NCBI GenBank assembly: GCA_019752295.1
Contig: JAIEMK010000011.1
Span: 1-64,000, forward strand
Source: Chitinophagaceae bacterium
GTDB lineage: Bacteria > Bacteroidota > Bacteroidia > Chitinophagales > Chitinophagaceae
Length of the DNA: 64,000 nucleotides
Direction: 5' to 3'
Shown here: positions 25,665 to 34,833 of the stretch, one piece after another
Position numbering within the stretch: the first letter of the stretch is position 1
Layout of the letters: each line of letters starts with the position of its first letter
Made by a program: the position numbers and the translations under genes
Notes under the pieces: model-generated
What the model saw: the letters and a program-made list of their open reading frames with translations, nothing else
Told to the model about the DNA's origin: nothing
Database searches by the model: none

Positions 25665-26069
25665 ATGACTTCACAAATTATTTATAAAGGTGGACTAAGA
25701 ACCAGTGCCATCCATTTACAAAGTAATACCGAAATAGAGACGGATGCCCCTTCTGATAATCAGGGAAAAGGTGAGCGATTTTCGCCTACTGATTTAATGG
25801 CTACAGCCCTTGGTACCTGTATGATTACAACAATGGCCATTAAAGCGAATAGCATGAATATTGTATTGGATGGTACAAGGGTGGATGTTACCAAGATCAT
25901 GGTTTCGGACCCTCGTCGTATTGGGAAATTGGTTGCCCATATTTTCTTCCCTGCAGATTTAAATTTGGATTCCAAGCAAAAAGAAATATTAGAAAGAAGC
26001 GCCAGAACCTGTCCTGTTGAGAGAAGTTTGCACCCTGATATTAAATTAGATATGGCTTTTAACTGGTAA
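25665..26069 (+). CDS. OsmC family peroxiredoxin-like protein
   Basis: Cytoplasmic OsmC/Ohr-fold protein of 134 residues. It has FSPTDLMATALGTCMITTMAI, which holds the first redox Cys, and RTCPVERSLHPDIKLDM with the second. These Cys residues reduce organic hydroperoxides in the family. The spacing fits the YhfA/OsmC-like branch rather than Ohr. Monocistronic. Confidence 0.9.
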   Translation: MTSQIIYKGGLRTSAIHLQSNTEIETDAPSDNQGKGERFSPTDLMATALGTCMITTMAIKANSMNIVLDGTRVDVTKIMVSDPRRIGKLVAHIFFPADLNLDSKQKEILERSARTCPVERSLHPDIKLDMAFNW

Positions 26070-26075
26070 TTTTCA

Positions 26076-26109
26076 AACAGTTCCTTCGCCCTACGCCGGA
26101 GGAACTGTT
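26076..26109. terminator. Hairpin between convergent osmC and DUF2851 genes
   Basis: AACAGTTCCT / AGGAACTGTT form a perfect 10-bp stem with a 14-base G+C-rich loop, 6 bp after the osmC stop. A clear T-run is missing, so termination is only probable. Confidence 0.55.
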
Positions 26110-26118
26110 ACCTATTTT

Positions 26119-27402
26119 CTAGGGTGCAATATTTGAAAGAATTGCGGAACCTACAGCACAATTAAGGCAACGTTTTTCGCCACAATACATTTGAGTCAGC
26201 TCTAGCAGAGCCTGAGAATCAAATGCTGTTCGGTTCATTATTTTGTACGACTCCCATTCGCCAGTTATTTTGTTTTTTTCTGAACCCAATTCCAGTAGCC
26301 AGTTCATTGCTTTTTCCTGCAAATCGCTTTCCTGCATTTTTTCTCCATAGGCAAATAAAACCGGAACGATGGTATTAATAATTACTGAATTGATCATCTG
26401 CGCACCCAGATATTTTTCTTTGTGTGCAGTAAATTCATTAATTCGGTAGTGATATAACCAATAATCATTTGGATGAACAGATAACATTTTTTGAATCGAA
26501 GACAACTCAGTACAATCTTTTACTTTGGCAAACAAATGATCTGTACTCTGTAAAAGCTTTGCCAATTGCGCCATTCTTAAACCCGGAAAAGAAGCAGGGC
26601 GCATTCGTAAAAATGCAGGCTGTATCATTAATCGAGGAAGCCGATACTTATTTTTTAAATGCCCGTATTCTTTTTGTAGCAGGATGGCATATTTATCTTC
26701 TTCATAATTACCATTTAGTAAATTGGCCTGTCCCAACAATATTGCTTCAAGTTGTTGAATCTGATTTTTATGTTTTGCCAAAATTTTTATCGGCACCGAT
26801 CTCGCAACGGATTCAAATAAAAGTCCGTTGATTTTTAACCCAAAATTTTCTGCAAGCAACCACCAAAAAACCGTTTCCCAATCCTGTTTAGTTTCTTTCA
26901 GGCACTGCTTAATTTTAAGGGCACGTCTTTGCAATCTTTCAGTAACCAACCTATCTTTCCAAGCTAACCACTGAAGATGGTTGAGTACAGGCAAATATTG
27001 TTGGCAGGGTTTATAAAATTGCTGCCCCTTCATCAAGTTCCGGTAACGCTCTAAGAGAATATTGGAAACATAGGGTTGAAGGCACAATGCAGGTAACTCA
27101 AATCCCAGCCCATCTTTTACAGAACGATCGTTTTCCCAAATGACATGCAGAATAATGTTTTGAAAATTAGGATCTTCCTCGTGTAAGTGCCGATGCCAGT
27201 CCGATGCACGAATATGCAGTTCGATATTCCCAATCAGAATAGTTTGGTTTATTTTGATTCTTGCGTTTAAGAAATCCGGCCCCTGATTTGTATTTAAGTC
27301 GCCCTGACAAATTATCTCTAATTGTTCTCCTTTCGTTGTAAAATAGGGCGTCGACCCTAGATAGCGGCCCTGCCAAATAAATTGCATAAGTTGTTCATTC
27401 AT
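26119..27402 (-). CDS. DUF2851 family protein
   Basis: Cytoplasmic protein of 427 residues, recognised as DUF2851 by MNEQLMQFIWQGRYL, GDLNTNQGPDFLNARI, GNIELHIRASDWHRHLHEED, and HVIWENDR. The HxH cluster and acidic residues hint at a nuclease-like N-terminal core (known only by similarity). The C-terminus carries CGEKRCLNCAVG, a possible zinc knuckle. ATG 27402 is preferred over an upstream TTG. The maf stop lies 70 bp upstream, at the end of the DUF2520-Maf gene series on the same strand. Confidence 0.85.
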   Translation of the reverse strand: MNEQLMQFIWQGRYLGSTPYFTTKGEQLEIICQGDLNTNQGPDFLNARIKINQTILIGNIELHIRASDWHRHLHEEDPNFQNIILHVIWENDRSVKDGLGFELPALCLQPYVSNILLERYRNLMKGQQFYKPCQQYLPVLNHLQWLAWKDRLVTERLQRRALKIKQCLKETKQDWETVFWWLLAENFGLKINGLLFESVARSVPIKILAKHKNQIQQLEAILLGQANLLNGNYEEDKYAILLQKEYGHLKNKYRLPRLMIQPAFLRMRPASFPGLRMAQLAKLLQSTDHLFAKVKDCTELSSIQKMLSVHPNDYWLYHYRINEFTAHKEKYLGAQMINSVIINTIVPVLFAYGEKMQESDLQEKAMNWLLELGSEKNKITGEWESYKIMNRTAFDSQALLELTQMYCGEKRCLNCAVGSAILSNIAP

Positions 27403-27471
27403 AAAAAAGCTTAACAACAGAAAAGTTAAACTGCTTTATTGCGAACTACAATAAATCCTAAAAAGCTTACA

Positions 27472-28053
27472 CTAAAATTTTTCAAGTTCCCTGAGCAATC
27501 TGCTAATAGGGAGACCCATTACATTGTAAAAGTCGCCATTAATAGAAGCAATCCCCACTACCCCAATCCATTCCTGAATGGCATATGCTCCGGCCTTATC
27601 ATATGGTTGATATTTGTCGACATAAAATTCGATCTGCGCTCTGCTGAGTTTATTAAAAATTACTTCCGTAATGTCCGAAAAAAATACATCGGCTTGTGCA
27701 TTTAATAAAACTACACCGGTAATTACCTGATGTTTTTTTCCGGAAAGCATTTCCAAAATTTCAATTGCATTTTTTCGGTCGGCAGGCTTCCCAATTATTT
27801 TTCCATCGAGTACTACAATGGTGTCTGCAGCAAGCACTGGTTTCGTAGAATACTGTTTATGAAAAGCTGTTTCGAGATATTGCTGAACTGCTATTGCTTT
27901 TTGTCGGGCAATGTAAACAGGAATTTCTTCAATGCGAAGGTGTTCGGGATAGGATTCATCAGTTGATTTTACGATCACTTCAAAATCCAATTCTGCCCAT
28001 TCTAATATTTGCTTGCGTCGCGGTGACTGGGATGCCAAAATAAAATCATTCAT
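27472..28053 (-). CDS. maf: Maf-family nucleotide pyrophosphatase
   Basis: House-cleaning nucleotide pyrophosphatase of 193 residues. It begins MNDFILASQSPRRKQIL, and has STDESYP, the catalytic Asp in VLAADTIVVLDG, GKPADRKNAIEILEMLSGKKHQVITGV, and YDKAGAYAIQEW. This matches the YhdE/Maf type acting on dTTP/UTP. It lies 16 bp after the prenyltransferase gene in a same-strand cluster. Confidence 0.94.
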   Translation of the reverse strand: MNDFILASQSPRRKQILEWAELDFEVIVKSTDESYPEHLRIEEIPVYIARQKAIAVQQYLETAFHKQYSTKPVLAADTIVVLDGKIIGKPADRKNAIEILEMLSGKKHQVITGVVLLNAQADVFFSDITEVIFNKLSRAQIEFYVDKYQPYDKAGAYAIQEWIGVVGIASINGDFYNVMGLPISRLLRELEKF

Positions 28054-28069
28054 GAAAACTGAATATGGT

Positions 28070-29002
28070 TTATTGATAAAATCTAAAGAATAGCATTGAA
28101 AGTATTCCGGAAAACATCAGCATTTTAATAACCACACTCAGGTGGTGAAAGTCGGCCGCTGTTTGCGCCTTAAACAATTTTCTGAAAACATAAAATAAGG
28201 GCGCCAGAATCAAAATAATACAATACCCAATACTCATCCACCATCCAAGTTGAATAACGTATAATTGAAGGATAATCAGGGTGGCCATTAGTACTATCAG
28301 CCATACAGATACAAACACTTTGCTTACGTTAAGTCCCCAAACAATTGGCATGGTTCTGCAGCCATATTTCCTGTCGCCTTCAATATCTTCCATATCTTTT
28401 ATTACCTCTCTGATCAACGATATAATAAATGCAAAAGCTGCATACAAAACAGAGAGCCTGAAAAATCGAACGTTTTGTTGATAGGAATATTCAGAATTGG
28501 GGAAGCCCGATAAAGGGTATTTCGAAAAATAAAGAATCCCAATTACCCATGCAGTTAGTACTGAGATCAGAATATTTCCAACTAATAATTGTTTCTTTAG
28601 AGAGGTGGAATAAACCCAAAGAAAAATAACACTGCACATATTGGCCAGTATCAGATGCCAGTACTGTGTCAAAGGCAATGCAAAAATGGTGCAGTAAATT
28701 CCCAGCAGGCTCAAACACATATGCCAGAAGATGACCCATCTCCTGTTAATCACTGCATTCACAACTACTTTGTTGGGTTTATTGATCTGATCGATATCCA
28801 AATCGAAATAATCGTTGATAATATAACCTGCTGCAGCAATTAAAATAGAAGCCGACATCAATAAAATAAAGTTCCGGAAATGAAGTGGATCTTCTACAAA
28901 AACCCGCGCATAAATACAATACTCAAACAGCAGTTGTGTAAGAGCTATAAATATGAGATTCGGCCATCTCACCAAACGTAAAAAACCAATCAGTATTTTC
29001 AA
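28070..29002 (-). CDS. UbiA-superfamily prenyltransferase, DGGGP synthase-like
   Basis: Polytopic membrane prenyltransferase of 310 residues with about eight to nine helices and the two Asp-rich motifs NDYFDLDIDQINKPNK (about 64-79) and KDMEDIEGDRKYGCRTMP (about 206-223). The RWPNLIFIALTQLL start and spacing resemble geranylgeranylglycerol-phosphate geranylgeranyltransferases, which join isoprenyl diphosphates to glycerol phosphate in archaeal lipid synthesis and have homologues in Bacteroidota. The start seems to be TTG 29002. Its position between kdsC and maf is conserved-looking. The in vivo prenyl acceptor is unknown. Confidence 0.85.
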   Translation of the reverse strand: MKILIGFLRLVRWPNLIFIALTQLLFEYCIYARVFVEDPLHFRNFILLMSASILIAAAGYIINDYFDLDIDQINKPNKVVVNAVINRRWVIFWHMCLSLLGIYCTIFALPLTQYWHLILANMCSVIFLWVYSTSLKKQLLVGNILISVLTAWVIGILYFSKYPLSGFPNSEYSYQQNVRFFRLSVLYAAFAFIISLIREVIKDMEDIEGDRKYGCRTMPIVWGLNVSKVFVSVWLIVLMATLIILQLYVIQLGWWMSIGYCIILILAPLFYVFRKLFKAQTAADFHHLSVVIKMLMFSGILSMLFFRFYQ

Positions 29003-29036
29003 GAAAATTTATTGTACTTGCTATATCAATTTTTGT

Positions 29037-29558
29037 TTACTGCGCCCTTACAGTTGTGTCTGCCCCCCAGTCGCCACGCAGTTTCATTACTTTTTCAATC
29101 ACTTCTCTCACACATCCTTCACCGCCCTTATATGCCGAAATAAAATGTGCCCTGTTTTTTATGTCGATAGCCGCGTCCAAAGGACAAGTCTGCAGACCTG
29201 CTAATTGCATCACACTCAAATCCGGTACATCATCGCCCATGTATAAAACAGCGTCAGCTACAATTTGATTTACTTTCATCCATTTGCTCAAAACGGCTTC
29301 TTTATCTTGCACTTGCATCCACACATTGCTAATGCCCAATTTTTCAAGACGGTCTTTTACTTCAGGTGAATTGCCCCCCGAAATTACCAGTACATGATAT
29401 CCTTTTTTAATGGCAAGCTGTAAAGCAAAGCCATCTTTGATATTCATTCTTCTCGCCATCACACCATCCGACAATACCAATAAACTACCGTCGGTTAAAA
29501 CGCCATCCACATCAAATACAAAGCAGGAAACCGACTTAAAACGTTTTAAAATACTCAT
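29037..29558 (-). CDS. kdsC: KDO-8-phosphate phosphatase-like HAD hydrolase
   Basis: HAD phosphatase of the KdsC type, 173 residues. It has the nucleophile motif FDVDGVLTDGSL, ISGGNSPEV, and YMGDDVPDLSVM with the metal-binding Asp pair. It lacks a cap domain, like tetrameric KdsC. It releases phosphate from 3-deoxy-D-manno-octulosonate 8-phosphate on the path to lipid A core sugars. ATG 29558 is used; an upstream frame extension would overlap iscX and is not family-like. It lies between iscX and the prenyltransferase gene on the same strand. Confidence 0.9.
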   Translation of the reverse strand: MSILKRFKSVSCFVFDVDGVLTDGSLLVLSDGVMARRMNIKDGFALQLAIKKGYHVLVISGGNSPEVKDRLEKLGISNVWMQVQDKEAVLSKWMKVNQIVADAVLYMGDDVPDLSVMQLAGLQTCPLDAAIDIKNRAHFISAYKGGEGCVREVIEKVMKLRGDWGADTTVRAQ

Positions 29559-29610
29559 ATGCACGGTGAAATTAAGACAACTAAAGCAGAAATCAGGAAA
29601 TGCTAAACTC

Positions 29611-29850
29611 CTATTTTTGGTTGTCGCGCCACTCGTACACCCAGGCACTCTGAATCATTTCGAGATGCCCCTCTGTGCTCTGTTCTCTGGTTCCTTCAAA
29701 TTTCGGGATTTCTAAAATCCACTCCAAAAGGTCCGTGAATCTGAGTCGGTAAATTTTCGATTCGGTAAAATCGTCTCCGAATCTTTCATACAATTTCATT
29801 GCAATATCTTCGTGATCGTTCCAGAAAATAGGAGGTTCAAATTGAGTCAT
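29611..29850 (-). CDS. iscX: IscX-like Fe-S cluster assembly protein
   Basis: Acidic 79-residue protein resembling IscX: FWNDHEDIAMKLYERFGDDF (cf. the W-D-I-A-L-Y start), RLRFTDLLEWILEIPKFEG (cf. VRFTDMHQWI), and SAWVYEWRDN. IscX binds IscS/iron and modulates cluster assembly. Directly upstream on the same strand (30 bp) is an adrenodoxin-type ferredoxin, as in isc operons, though iscSUA-hscBA are not here. Confidence 0.85.
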   Translation of the reverse strand: MTQFEPPIFWNDHEDIAMKLYERFGDDFTESKIYRLRFTDLLEWILEIPKFEGTREQSTEGHLEMIQSAWVYEWRDNQK

Positions 29851-29880
29851 ATAATTAGCGGTACTTAAATTTGTTTGAAT

Positions 29881-30216
29881 TTATTCACCCAGAAATTGGG
29901 TTTGGTCAGGTATCAGTATTTTGAGATCTCCTGATCCTTTTTCTAAAACACACTGACAACCCAGTCTTGAATTGATTCTTGGATTTATAGCGCGATCGAT
30001 AAAATCTTCCTCCCTATCCGAAAGTTCCTGGATATGCTCCGACCCTTCATTGATATACATATGACAGGTGCTGCAAGCACAAACTGCCCCACAATTATGA
30101 TGCAATTCCACCCCATTGTCAAGGCAAACTTCAAGCAAACTATCACCCGGCTTAACATCCGTTAAAATTACTGGTTCAAGATCTTTTTGTTCAAATTCTA
30201 TAGTGATATGATACAT
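29881..30216 (-). CDS. fdx: 2Fe-2S ferredoxin, adrenodoxin/Isc type
   Basis: Electron carrier of 111 residues from ATG 30216. The cluster-binding motif is CGAVCACSTCHMYI plus the distant Cys in RLGCQCVLEKG, the C-x5-C-x2-C...C pattern. The acidic helix EELSDREEDFID-like segment (LSDREEDFID) suits partner docking. Located just upstream of iscX, suggesting a role in Fe-S assembly rather than in a monooxygenase. Confidence 0.92.
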   Translation of the reverse strand: MYHITIEFEQKDLEPVILTDVKPGDSLLEVCLDNGVELHHNCGAVCACSTCHMYINEGSEHIQELSDREEDFIDRAINPRINSRLGCQCVLEKGSGDLKILIPDQTQFLGE

Positions 30217-30337
30217 GATTCCGGATTTGTTATACAAAAGTATCGGTTCAGTACTTAGTTCTGCTTCGAAATGCGAAAAAAAAATGCAGCACTAATTATT
30301 TTATTACCTGAATATGCAACTGATTGTTAAGAACAAA

Positions 30338-31111
30338 TTATTTGTTTGTGGGGAAAAAAGTTTGATGAATACTATCTGAAAGAACCTCATATAATTTTAA
30401 TAACTGCTCATTACCCTTTAGTAATGATAAATGTTTTTGAATAGTATTGTAATCAGCCCTGAAAGCCGGTCCTGCCTGGAGTTTCGAAGGATGTTTCGTT
30501 TGAATCTGCGTGGCAGTTTCCATAATAATGGGATGGATCAGGCTAAAATCTATTCCTTCTTTCTCACAATATGCTGCCGAAAGATGATACAAGTGGTTAC
30601 TGAAATTGGCAGTAATAGTAGCCATCAAATGCAATTTTTGTCGGGTAATATCATCCGCTGCGCTAACAGTAGAAGAAAGTTCTGTCGCCAGTTTTTTAAT
30701 GTCTTTAATTGTTTCCTCCGAATTTCCGTCAACAAAAATCTGCACAGGCTCTAAAGTCTGCATTTCTTTCCGAATCATCTTCATTGGCCATAACACCCCA
30801 TATCTGGAGCTCAGGTTCTGCAAAATATGTATGGGCATGGAGCCTGCCGTATGAATCACCAACTGATCTTTCAAATGAATTTGTTCCAGTACCGAAGCCA
30901 TTGCATTATCGGGAACTGCAATGATATAACAATCGGCATCGGGCATCAATAATTTGAGATCATTAATTGCTTCTGCTTTTAACAGTTGGGCCAATGCTGC
31001 TGCATGCTCTATATTTCTACTATAGACCTGAGGTATTGAAAATCCTTTTTGAAATATTACTTTTCCAATAACTGTGGCAATATTCCCTGCCCCAATGAGT
31101 ACAACCTGCAT
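30338..31111 (-). CDS. DUF2520 Rossmann-fold protein
   Basis: Putative NAD(P)-binding protein of 257 residues. The N-terminal Rossmann motif is VVLIGAGNIATVIGKVI, followed by AVPDNAMASVL and HTAGSMPIHIL. The C-terminal DUF2520 helical domain includes HLMATITANFSNHLY and a terminal hydrophobic stretch. It resembles ProC/F420-dependent oxidoreductase-like folds; no substrate is known. It is the first gene of the minus-strand cluster, and divergent from the hydrolase gene by 15 bp. Confidence 0.85.
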   Translation of the reverse strand: MQVVLIGAGNIATVIGKVIFQKGFSIPQVYSRNIEHAAALAQLLKAEAINDLKLLMPDADCYIIAVPDNAMASVLEQIHLKDQLVIHTAGSMPIHILQNLSSRYGVLWPMKMIRKEMQTLEPVQIFVDGNSEETIKDIKKLATELSSTVSAADDITRQKLHLMATITANFSNHLYHLSAAYCEKEGIDFSLIHPIIMETATQIQTKHPSKLQAGPAFRADYNTIQKHLSLLKGNEQLLKLYEVLSDSIHQTFFPTNK

Positions 31112-31126
31112 ATATTTGATCCTTAT

Positions 31127-31999
31127 ATGAAAATGAAATTAGCACAAAGAGTCGTAATCGCGTATTATAGAACCAAATTACATACCATTGGGATGGTTTC
31201 TACCAGAAAGGCAGCAGAGTTGGCCTATACTATTTTTTGTACGCCAAGAAAAGCAAGAAAAAAACTTAAAACGCCTCCCCTCTTTCATAAAGCCGAGAAC
31301 CTGACAACCGAATCAGATGCAACCATTTTAAGAGGATTCAGATGGCAGGCAAAAAATCCGAATCAGAAAAAAATATTGATATTACACGGCTTTAGCAGTT
31401 ATAGTTACAAATTCGAGAAGTATGTAACCATTTTCTTAAAGCAGGGTTTCGAGGTAATTGCTTTCGATGCACCTGCACACGGATTAAGTGAAGGCAAGTA
31501 CATTAATGCATTCATTTATAGGGATGCCATATTAAGCATCGAGAATGAATTTGGCCCTTTTTATGGCATCATGGGTCACTCTTTAGGAGGTCTGGCCGCA
31601 TCACTTGCTTTTCAAAAATTGCAGGATCAAGCAAACAGAAGATTGGTATTGATTGCTCCAGCAACAGAAACTGAAACGGCCATCGAGCATTTCTTTAGCA
31701 TTATTAAAGTTGATGAGAAGATCAAAATTGCTTTTCGCGAAATGATCAGCGAAATAACTCAGGAATCGATCAAAAACTTATCAGTAAGTCATGCTGTAAA
31801 AAAAATCCAATCGCCGATTCTATGGGTACACGACAGGGATGATAAGATTTGTGTGTTTGAGGATGTTTTGCCTGTAATTGAAGCAAAATTACCCCAGATT
31901 CAATTTTATATTACCAATGGTTTGGGGCATAGTCAGGTATATAAAGAAGCGGATGTTAGTAACACCATCGACCATTTTTTCCGGTCAGGTTTAAATTGA
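31127..31999 (+). CDS. Alpha/beta hydrolase
   Basis: Cytoplasmic serine hydrolase of 290 residues. It has ILHGFSSYSYKFEKYV (oxyanion region), FDAPAHGLSEGKY, nucleophile elbow GHSLGGLAAS, the acid in DRDDKICVFED, and the terminal His in GLGHSQVYKE. Substrate unknown. ATG 31127 is used, since upstream extension would overlap the divergent gene. It is followed by a 139-bp gap before topA. Confidence 0.87.
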   Translation: MKMKLAQRVVIAYYRTKLHTIGMVSTRKAAELAYTIFCTPRKARKKLKTPPLFHKAENLTTESDATILRGFRWQAKNPNQKKILILHGFSSYSYKFEKYVTIFLKQGFEVIAFDAPAHGLSEGKYINAFIYRDAILSIENEFGPFYGIMGHSLGGLAASLAFQKLQDQANRRLVLIAPATETETAIEHFFSIIKVDEKIKIAFREMISEITQESIKNLSVSHAVKKIQSPILWVHDRDDKICVFEDVLPVIEAKLPQIQFYITNGLGHSQVYKEADVSNTIDHFFRSGLN

Positions 32000-32113
32000 T
32001 ATTTTTTGGAATTTGCAGCTTTCAACTAATATTGCATCCTGACTGCCCAAAATAAACCAGGCAGAAAGGATGGTTTTTTGGGGTATTTAACAATGAATAA
32101 ATTTCAGCAAATC

Positions 32114-32132
32114 ACCGCCCAAGGCGGTTTTT
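32114..32132 (+). terminator. Short hairpin with T-run just upstream of topA
   Basis: ACCGCC / GGCGGT stem with a 3-base loop and a following TTTTT, ending 6 bp before the topA ATG. It could terminate read-through from the hydrolase gene, but its position inside the topA leader would also let it influence topA translation or act as an attenuator. Confidence 0.55.
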
Positions 32133-32138
32133 ATTAAT

Positions 32139-34745
32139 ATGGCAAAAAATCTACTGATCGTTGAGTCACCTGCAAAAGCTAAAACAATTGAGAAGATCCT
32201 TGGATCTGATTTTGATGTAAGAAGCTGTTTTGGTCATATTCGCGACCTAGAAAAAGATGATATGGGGATCGATGTGAATAACCATTATCAACCCAGATAC
32301 AAAGTGCCTGACGATAAAGAGAAAGTGGTGCGCGAATTAAAACAACTGGCTAAAAAAGCAACCGAAGTGTGGCTGGCATCGGATGAGGACCGCGAAGGAG
32401 AAAGTATTAGCTGGCATTTGGCAGAGGTATTGGGACTGGATCCAAAAGAAACCAAAAGAATTGTTTTCCACGAGATCACTGCTCCTGCAATTAAAAAAGC
32501 CGTAGCAAATCCCAGGAAAATAGATATGAATCTGGTAAATGCCCAACAAGCTCGAAGGGTATTGGATCGCCTTGTGGGGTTTGAATTGAGCCCTGTACTC
32601 TGGCGCAAGATTGGAATGCAAAGAAGTTTAAGTGCAGGAAGGGTTCAAAGTGTTGCGGTGCGTTTGGTGGTTGAAAGAGAAAGAGAGATCAATCAGTTTG
32701 TTTCGGAAAGTAGTTTTAAAATTGAAGCAGAATTTTCTGCTAAAGATATCAATGGAAAAAGTGTGGTCTTTAAAGCAGAAGGCCCATCAAAATTTGCAAA
32801 GGAAGAAGCGGCCCAACAATTTTTAGAGACTTGTAAAAATGCGGGATATACCGTAACAGATATTCAGGTAAAGCCAACTAAAAGAACTCCTGCAGCACCA
32901 TTTACCACATCCACATTACAACAGGAAGCATCCCGCAAAATGGGATACAGCGTTAGTAAAACCATGTTGCTTGCGCAAAAATTATACGAGAGCGGAAAGA
33001 TCACTTATATGCGTACCGATAGCATTAACCTGAGTGATACCGCACTGGCTGATATTCAAAACGAGATCAGCAGCTCTTATGGCAAGAACTACCTTCAACC
33101 CAGAAAATTTAAGAATAAGAACGAGTCGGCACAGGAAGCGCACGAAGCCATCAGACCAACTTATATGAATAGTCATACAATTTCCGATGACGAAACAAGG
33201 AGATTGTATGAATTGATCTGGAAAAGAACTATTGCCAGCCAGATGACAGATGCGGCTTTCGAAAAAACAACAGCAAATATTCAAGTAAGTACAAACAAAG
33301 AATATCTGAACGCTACAGGAGAGGTAATGAAATTCGACGGCTTCCTGAAAGTATATCTCGAAGGGAAAGACGATGAAGATGAAGACGACGCAGAAGGAAT
33401 ATTACCTCCTTTAACCGTAAATCAAAAGCTGACGCTGCAACAGATAAGTGCTACCGAAAAATTTACTCGTGCTTCTGCCCGTTATACCGAAGCTTCACTG
33501 GTAAAAAAACTGGAAGAACTTGGAATTGGTAGGCCGTCCACTTATGCCCCCACCATCACTACCATTATGAAGCGCAACTACGTTGAAAAGCGCGACAAAG
33601 AAGCCATTAAAAGACAAGTAACCGTTTACAGATTAAATCCTGCAAACGAAATTCACAAAGAAATACTTTCTGAAAATACCGGAGCTGAAAAATCGAAACT
33701 ATTTCCAACCGATCTGGGTATGGTGGTAACAGATTTTCTGAAACAACATTTTACCAGAGTAATGGATTTTGGTTTCACAGCAAAGATCGAGCAGGAATTT
33801 GATGAGATAGCCGAAGGCAAGATCGTGTGGAGTAAAATGATTGATGGTTTTTACAAACCCTTCCATACCACCATTGAGCATACACTAGAAACAGCAGAAC
33901 GCGCTAAAGGAGAAAGAGAACTGGGTATTGATGCTGCTACAGGCAAAAAAGTTATTGCCAGAATGGGCAGATACGGCCCGATGGTACAAATTGGCGATTC
34001 AGGTAACGAAGAAGAAAAACCACGTTTTGCCAAACTAAAACAATCGCAAAGCATTGAAACCATTTCGATGGAAGAAGCAATGCAATTATTTGATTTGCCA
34101 AGAACCATTGGTGAATACGAAGGTCAGGAACTATCTGTGAATGTGGGAAGATTTGGCCCCTATATTAAATTAGGAGAACAATTTATTTCAATTCCCAAGG
34201 GCGAAGACTTGCACACACTCGAACTGGAGAGGGCAATTCAACTGATTGGTGAAAAACAACTTGCCGATGCCCCGATTGGTTTTTATGAAGAACTTCCTGT
34301 TACAAAGGGCAAGGGAAGGTTCGGCCCTTTTATCAAATGGAATGACCTCTACATCAATATTCCAAGAGCTTACGACTTTGACAATTTAAGCGCTACGGAT
34401 ATCAATGAATTGATTGAAAAGAAACTCGATAAAGAAGCCAACCGATTTATAAAACAATGGCCTGCCGAAAAGATCTCGATCGAAAATGGCCGGTGGGGAC
34501 CTTTTATCCGCTTTCAAAAGAAAATGCTGAAACTTGGCAAAAGACACGATGGATTAAAATACACTGCAGAGGATTTAGCGTTTGTTGAATTGGAGGATAT
34601 CAAGAAAATGATTGAAGAGCAATTGCCCGGTGCATTTACTAAGAAAGCTAAAGCACCTGCAAAAAAAGCTGCAACAACAACTAAAAAAGCAGCTCCTAAA
34701 AAGACGATCAAAAAAACGGTGAAGAAAGCTGTAAAGAAAAAATAA
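32139..34745 (+). CDS. topA: DNA topoisomerase I (type IA)
   Basis: Relaxes negative supercoils; 868 residues. The Toprim domain starts LLIVESPAKAKTIEKILG, with SDEDREGE. The strand-cleaving Tyr is about 290 in KITYMRTDS. Instead of zinc fingers, the C-terminus carries four copies of a short Toprim-C repeat with a GR(F/Y/W)GP(F/Y/M) core at about residues 612, 671, 727 and 786. A Lys/Ala-rich tail of about 40 residues follows, as in many Bacteroidota. Monocistronic. Confidence 0.97.
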   Translation: MAKNLLIVESPAKAKTIEKILGSDFDVRSCFGHIRDLEKDDMGIDVNNHYQPRYKVPDDKEKVVRELKQLAKKATEVWLASDEDREGESISWHLAEVLGLDPKETKRIVFHEITAPAIKKAVANPRKIDMNLVNAQQARRVLDRLVGFELSPVLWRKIGMQRSLSAGRVQSVAVRLVVEREREINQFVSESSFKIEAEFSAKDINGKSVVFKAEGPSKFAKEEAAQQFLETCKNAGYTVTDIQVKPTKRTPAAPFTTSTLQQEASRKMGYSVSKTMLLAQKLYESGKITYMRTDSINLSDTALADIQNEISSSYGKNYLQPRKFKNKNESAQEAHEAIRPTYMNSHTISDDETRRLYELIWKRTIASQMTDAAFEKTTANIQVSTNKEYLNATGEVMKFDGFLKVYLEGKDDEDEDDAEGILPPLTVNQKLTLQQISATEKFTRASARYTEASLVKKLEELGIGRPSTYAPTITTIMKRNYVEKRDKEAIKRQVTVYRLNPANEIHKEILSENTGAEKSKLFPTDLGMVVTDFLKQHFTRVMDFGFTAKIEQEFDEIAEGKIVWSKMIDGFYKPFHTTIEHTLETAERAKGERELGIDAATGKKVIARMGRYGPMVQIGDSGNEEEKPRFAKLKQSQSIETISMEEAMQLFDLPRTIGEYEGQELSVNVGRFGPYIKLGEQFISIPKGEDLHTLELERAIQLIGEKQLADAPIGFYEELPVTKGKGRFGPFIKWNDLYINIPRAYDFDNLSATDINELIEKKLDKEANRFIKQWPAEKISIENGRWGPFIRFQKKMLKLGKRHDGLKYTAEDLAFVELEDIKKMIEEQLPGAFTKKAKAPAKKAATTTKKAAPKKTIKKTVKKAVKKK

Positions 34746-34762
34746 ATCTTCGCTGAGAAAAT

Positions 34763-34809
34763 CAAAGAGCCGAATGATTAGGAAATTTTCCATTTCATTC
34801 GGCTCTTTG
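34763..34809. terminator. Bidirectional hairpin terminator
   Basis: CAAAGAGCCGAATGA / TCATTCGGCTCTTTG form a perfect 15-bp stem with an A+T-rich loop that itself holds GGAAATTTTCC. Sits between convergent topA and the desaturase gene. Confidence 0.88.
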
Positions 34810-34833
34810 TATATTTTATTGCTAATAATACTA

